From Mobilitalea sp. (GTDB taxonomy: Bacteria > Bacillota_A > Clostridia > Lachnospirales > Lachnospiraceae): a stretch of DNA of 7,373 nt. The stretch lies in assembly GCA_029974875.1 (NCBI GenBank), contig JARKQP010000530.1, forward strand, positions 1-7,373, read 5' to 3'. The notes under the pieces were generated by a model. It did no database searches. It was not told the origin of the DNA and saw nothing but the letters and a program-made list of their open reading frames with translations. Of the stretch, positions 6,023 to 7,373 are shown one piece after another; within the stretch, counting starts at the first letter, position 1; the number at the start of each line of letters is the position of its first letter. Position numbers and translations under genes: made by a program.

Positions 6023-6198
6023 TGCCTGAATCTTTAATGCCTGTAATTCTGTATATGCCTGTAATTTTGTATATGCCTGAAATACTGTATATGCCTGAAT
6101 GCTATATATGCTTGTAATACTGGATGTGCCTGTGATTCTAGATATACATGTAGTTTAGGACATGTCAGTAATTCAAGTTATGCCTTTAACTCGGGGTA
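6023..6198 (-). repeat. Degenerate 18-bp tandem array continuing the reading frame of the merR 3' end
   Basis: Ten diverging units, mostly 18 bp, start on the plus strand at 6023 (15 bp), 6038, 6056, 6074, 6092 (17 bp), 6109, 6127, 6145, 6163 and 6181. The best plus-strand consensus is TGCCTGTAATTCTGTATA. On the minus strand a unit is six codons, TAT ACA GAA TTA CAG GCA (YTELQA). The first unit is the coding end of merR itself (YPELKA). Past the merR stop, units translate as LELLT (after TAA), CPKLHV, YLESQA, HPVLQA, a frameshifted unit, then YTVFQA, YTKLQA, YTELQA and LKIQAKS with a stop at 6014-6016. The array is thus a broken C-terminal extension, ended by one TAT/TAC-to-TAA change and a one-base loss. 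Confidence 0.85.
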
Positions 6199-7044
6199 TT
6201 CTGCAAGTAGTTTTTCGTTGGCGATTTCGGATTGTCTGTAATATTCGGCGTAGGAAGGGCTTAGCTTTTTCATTGCCGGAATGAAAATATCATAATAACC
6301 GTTGCTGCTGTTAAATTCTTTAAGCAAAGTACTAAATTTATATGCCGGTGAGGTTTTATACTCCTCCGATTGCATATATGTCCAATAATGCTCCAGGATT
6401 TCTTTGTTTTCGGATAAGAACCTCTCAGGATTTTCAATCGATTCCCTTGTACTTTTTATCATGCCCGTAATTTGCTCCGTGGTAATCTGCTCCAGATTTT
6501 CGTTTAAGTAATCCTGAAGCTCAGGAGGGAAATTAAGGGGAGGAACATTGTCAAGGAAGGTTAGGATATCTTGGTATGCAGCTTTTTGTTCTGCTGTTGT
6601 AATTGGTTCGTTTAGGAAGCGTGCAAAATGCAGACAGATATACCTACCGTAATATCCGGGAAAGGCCTCCGATAGTTTTTCTGTTATTGTTGCATTTTGG
6701 TCAATGGAATCTAAATACTTAATTATTTCAGCATAGCTCCTGCCACTGCTAAGCTGGTCAAGTATAGCCTTTTTCGCCTGATCCTTCTGAAGGCTTAATT
6801 CCTTTTGCAGGGATAGGCGCTGCAGTGTGCTGTTTGTTTCGTCGGCAAGTACAGATCTTATTTCCTCCGTGTTAAGCCCAAGCTTACGCAGGATAGAGAT
6901 TTTTTTCAGGAGTTCAACGGTATCCTCATTGAAATCCCTATATCCGTTGTCCAAAATAGAGGGGGAGATTAAGTCTTGCCCTGTGTAGTATTCAATTGCC
7001 TTTTTTGTTAAATTAGTTATTTTGCTTACTTCATTAATTAGCAT
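6178..7044 (-). CDS. MerR-family transcriptional regulator
   Basis: A 288-residue protein if started at the ATG at 7044. Residues 1-70 form the MerR DNA-binding domain: helix-turn-helix LINEVSKITNLTKKAIEYY, wing NGYRDF, and the helix around ISILRKLGLNTEEIRSVL. A coiled-coil-like helix follows (about 72-98) with a tandem LSLQKE/LSLQKD. The remaining ~190 residues are helical, rich in Glu, Tyr and Ser, with no recognised ligand domain and only one Cys, so a metal sensor of the MerR or CueR type is unlikely. Start choice: TAAGGAG (7064-7058) lies 13 bases before the ATG at 7044 but only one base before the ATG at 7056, and the 7044 start gives the family's usual N-terminus. An ATG at 7113 would add 23 unlike residues and has no ribosome site. 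A MerR-type promoter upstream suggests autoregulation. The gene ends inside an 18-bp tandem array. Confidence 0.85.
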   Translation of the reverse strand: MLINEVSKITNLTKKAIEYYTGQDLISPSILDNGYRDFNEDTVELLKKISILRKLGLNTEEIRSVLADETNSTLQRLSLQKELSLQKDQAKKAILDQLSSGRSYAEIIKYLDSIDQNATITEKLSEAFPGYYGRYICLHFARFLNEPITTAEQKAAYQDILTFLDNVPPLNFPPELQDYLNENLEQITTEQITGMIKSTRESIENPERFLSENKEILEHYWTYMQSEEYKTSPAYKFSTLLKEFNSSNGYYDIFIPAMKKLSPSYAEYYRQSEIANEKLLAEYPELKA

Positions 7045-7153
7045 ATTTATGTCCATGCTCCTTACTGCACAAATTGCCATAAAAGTGCCAGCATGGATCC
7101 GGCCCTCCTTCATTGATTAATTTTATTTCTTTTAACCTTATCACCTTAAAGCC

Positions 7154-7184
7154 ATTGTAAACTAACACCCAGGGTGATAGTCAA
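7154..7184 (-). promoter_or_regulatory. MerR-type promoter with operator dyad, upstream of merR
   Basis: On the minus strand, TTGACT (7184-7179) and TACAAT (7159-7154) are separated by 19 bases, the over-long spacing typical of promoters activated by MerR-family proteins. Between and across them lies a 21-base dyad, ACTATCACCC-T-GGGTGTTAGT (7181-7161), with one mismatched pair. It occupies the spacer, as MerR dimers require for DNA twisting. Transcription would start near 7147 and read merR after a leader of about 100 nt. Confidence 0.85.
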
Positions 7185-7298
7185 TACATATTTTTAATGA
7201 TAAATGGTTAATAATGTTACTACTTGCTCTATAGTTGTGCGAATTTTTCTAAAAGTTTTATTAACAATAATAATACTATTGATTATATGGGTGGGTTC
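7185..7298. other. AT-rich intergenic region
   Basis: About 114 bases of AT-rich DNA between the merR promoter and a possible plus-strand gene start. I see no clear terminator, RNA gene or operator here. TTAACA (7261-7266) followed 17 bases later by TATATG (7284-7289) is a weak promoter-like pair that would leave almost no leader. Confidence 0.3.
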
Positions 7299-7373
7299 AT
7301 GATATTATATAGTAATCAAAACCATATAGTAATAGTACGGAAACCTGATGACGTGACTGTAAATACAATATTA
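7299..7373 (+). CDS. Possible start of an unrecognised protein, cut by the window end
   Basis: ATG at 7299 opens a frame of 25 codons that stays open to the last base, beginning MILYSNQNHIVIVRKPDD. A GGGTGGG (7289-7295) three bases upstream is a poor, close ribosome site; an in-frame ATG at 7287 has none. The residues look protein-like, but 75 bases of open frame in AT-rich DNA can occur by chance. It would be transcribed divergently from merR, so it could be a MerR target, which is inference. Confidence 0.3.
   Translation, partial: MILYSNQNHIVIVRKPDDVTVNTIL

Noticed and set aside
6023..6198. 18-bp array considered as a CRISPR array
   Set aside because: Units are contiguous and degenerate with no unique spacers, and the period equals six codons in the merR frame.
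7045..7113. Upstream ATG at 7113 as the merR start
   Set aside because: No ribosome site before it, and the added 23 residues precede the normal MerR N-terminus. The AAGGAGG just inside is not placed to serve an in-frame ATG.

Overview
The window looks like chromosomal DNA of a low-to-moderate GC anaerobic Firmicute, most likely a member of the Lachnospiraceae. This rests on a DUF5721-like protein, an acyltransferase / DUF6320-like / TraX-family gene trio, a CIRCE-controlled htpG and strong GGAGG-type ribosome binding sites. I see no phage, plasmid or insertion-sequence genes.

Layout. (1) Bases 1-2547, plus strand: the 3' part of an alcohol-acetyltransferase-like (HxxxDG) gene, then a zinc-ribbon/six-helix membrane protein (DUF6320-like), then a TraX-family polytopic membrane protein. 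Spacing is close and all point the same way, so they are probably one operon that begins upstream of the window. (2) Bases 2537-2949: a 58-codon gene on the minus strand, convergent with and overlapping the TraX gene by 11 bases. It has a strong Shine-Dalgarno (SD) site. Directly upstream of it is a ~24-bp tandem array in which each unit is a GGAGG-N6-CCTCC hairpin, so the gene's SD is the last GGAGG of the array. (3) Bases 2901-3447, plus strand: a promoter and a DUF5721-like gene. (4) Bases 3461-5929: a perfect CIRCE operator (HrcA site), a near-consensus sigma-A promoter, a ~250-nt leader, and htpG (Hsp90, 716 aa). HtpG is enlarged by two acidic inserts, one carrying a His/Cys-rich segment. 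(5) Bases 5961-6001: a hairpin terminator shared by the convergent htpG and merR genes. (6) Bases 6014-7184: a minus-strand MerR-family regulator with a textbook MerR promoter (19-bp spacer centred on a dyad). Its 3' end runs into a decayed 18-bp tandem array that, in the same frame, encodes hexapeptides like the protein's own last six residues. (7) Bases 7185-7373: AT-rich DNA with a possible start of a further plus-strand gene cut by the window end.

How the genes fit together. The first three genes plausibly form an acyl-transfer module at the membrane, by inference from family membership only. HtpG is a stress chaperone placed under HrcA by the CIRCE site. The MerR protein probably autoregulates; its targets are not visible. 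A recurring theme is short in-frame or hairpin-forming tandem duplication: the 24-bp SD array, the 18-bp merR tail array, and 18-21-bp repeats inside the htpG insert.
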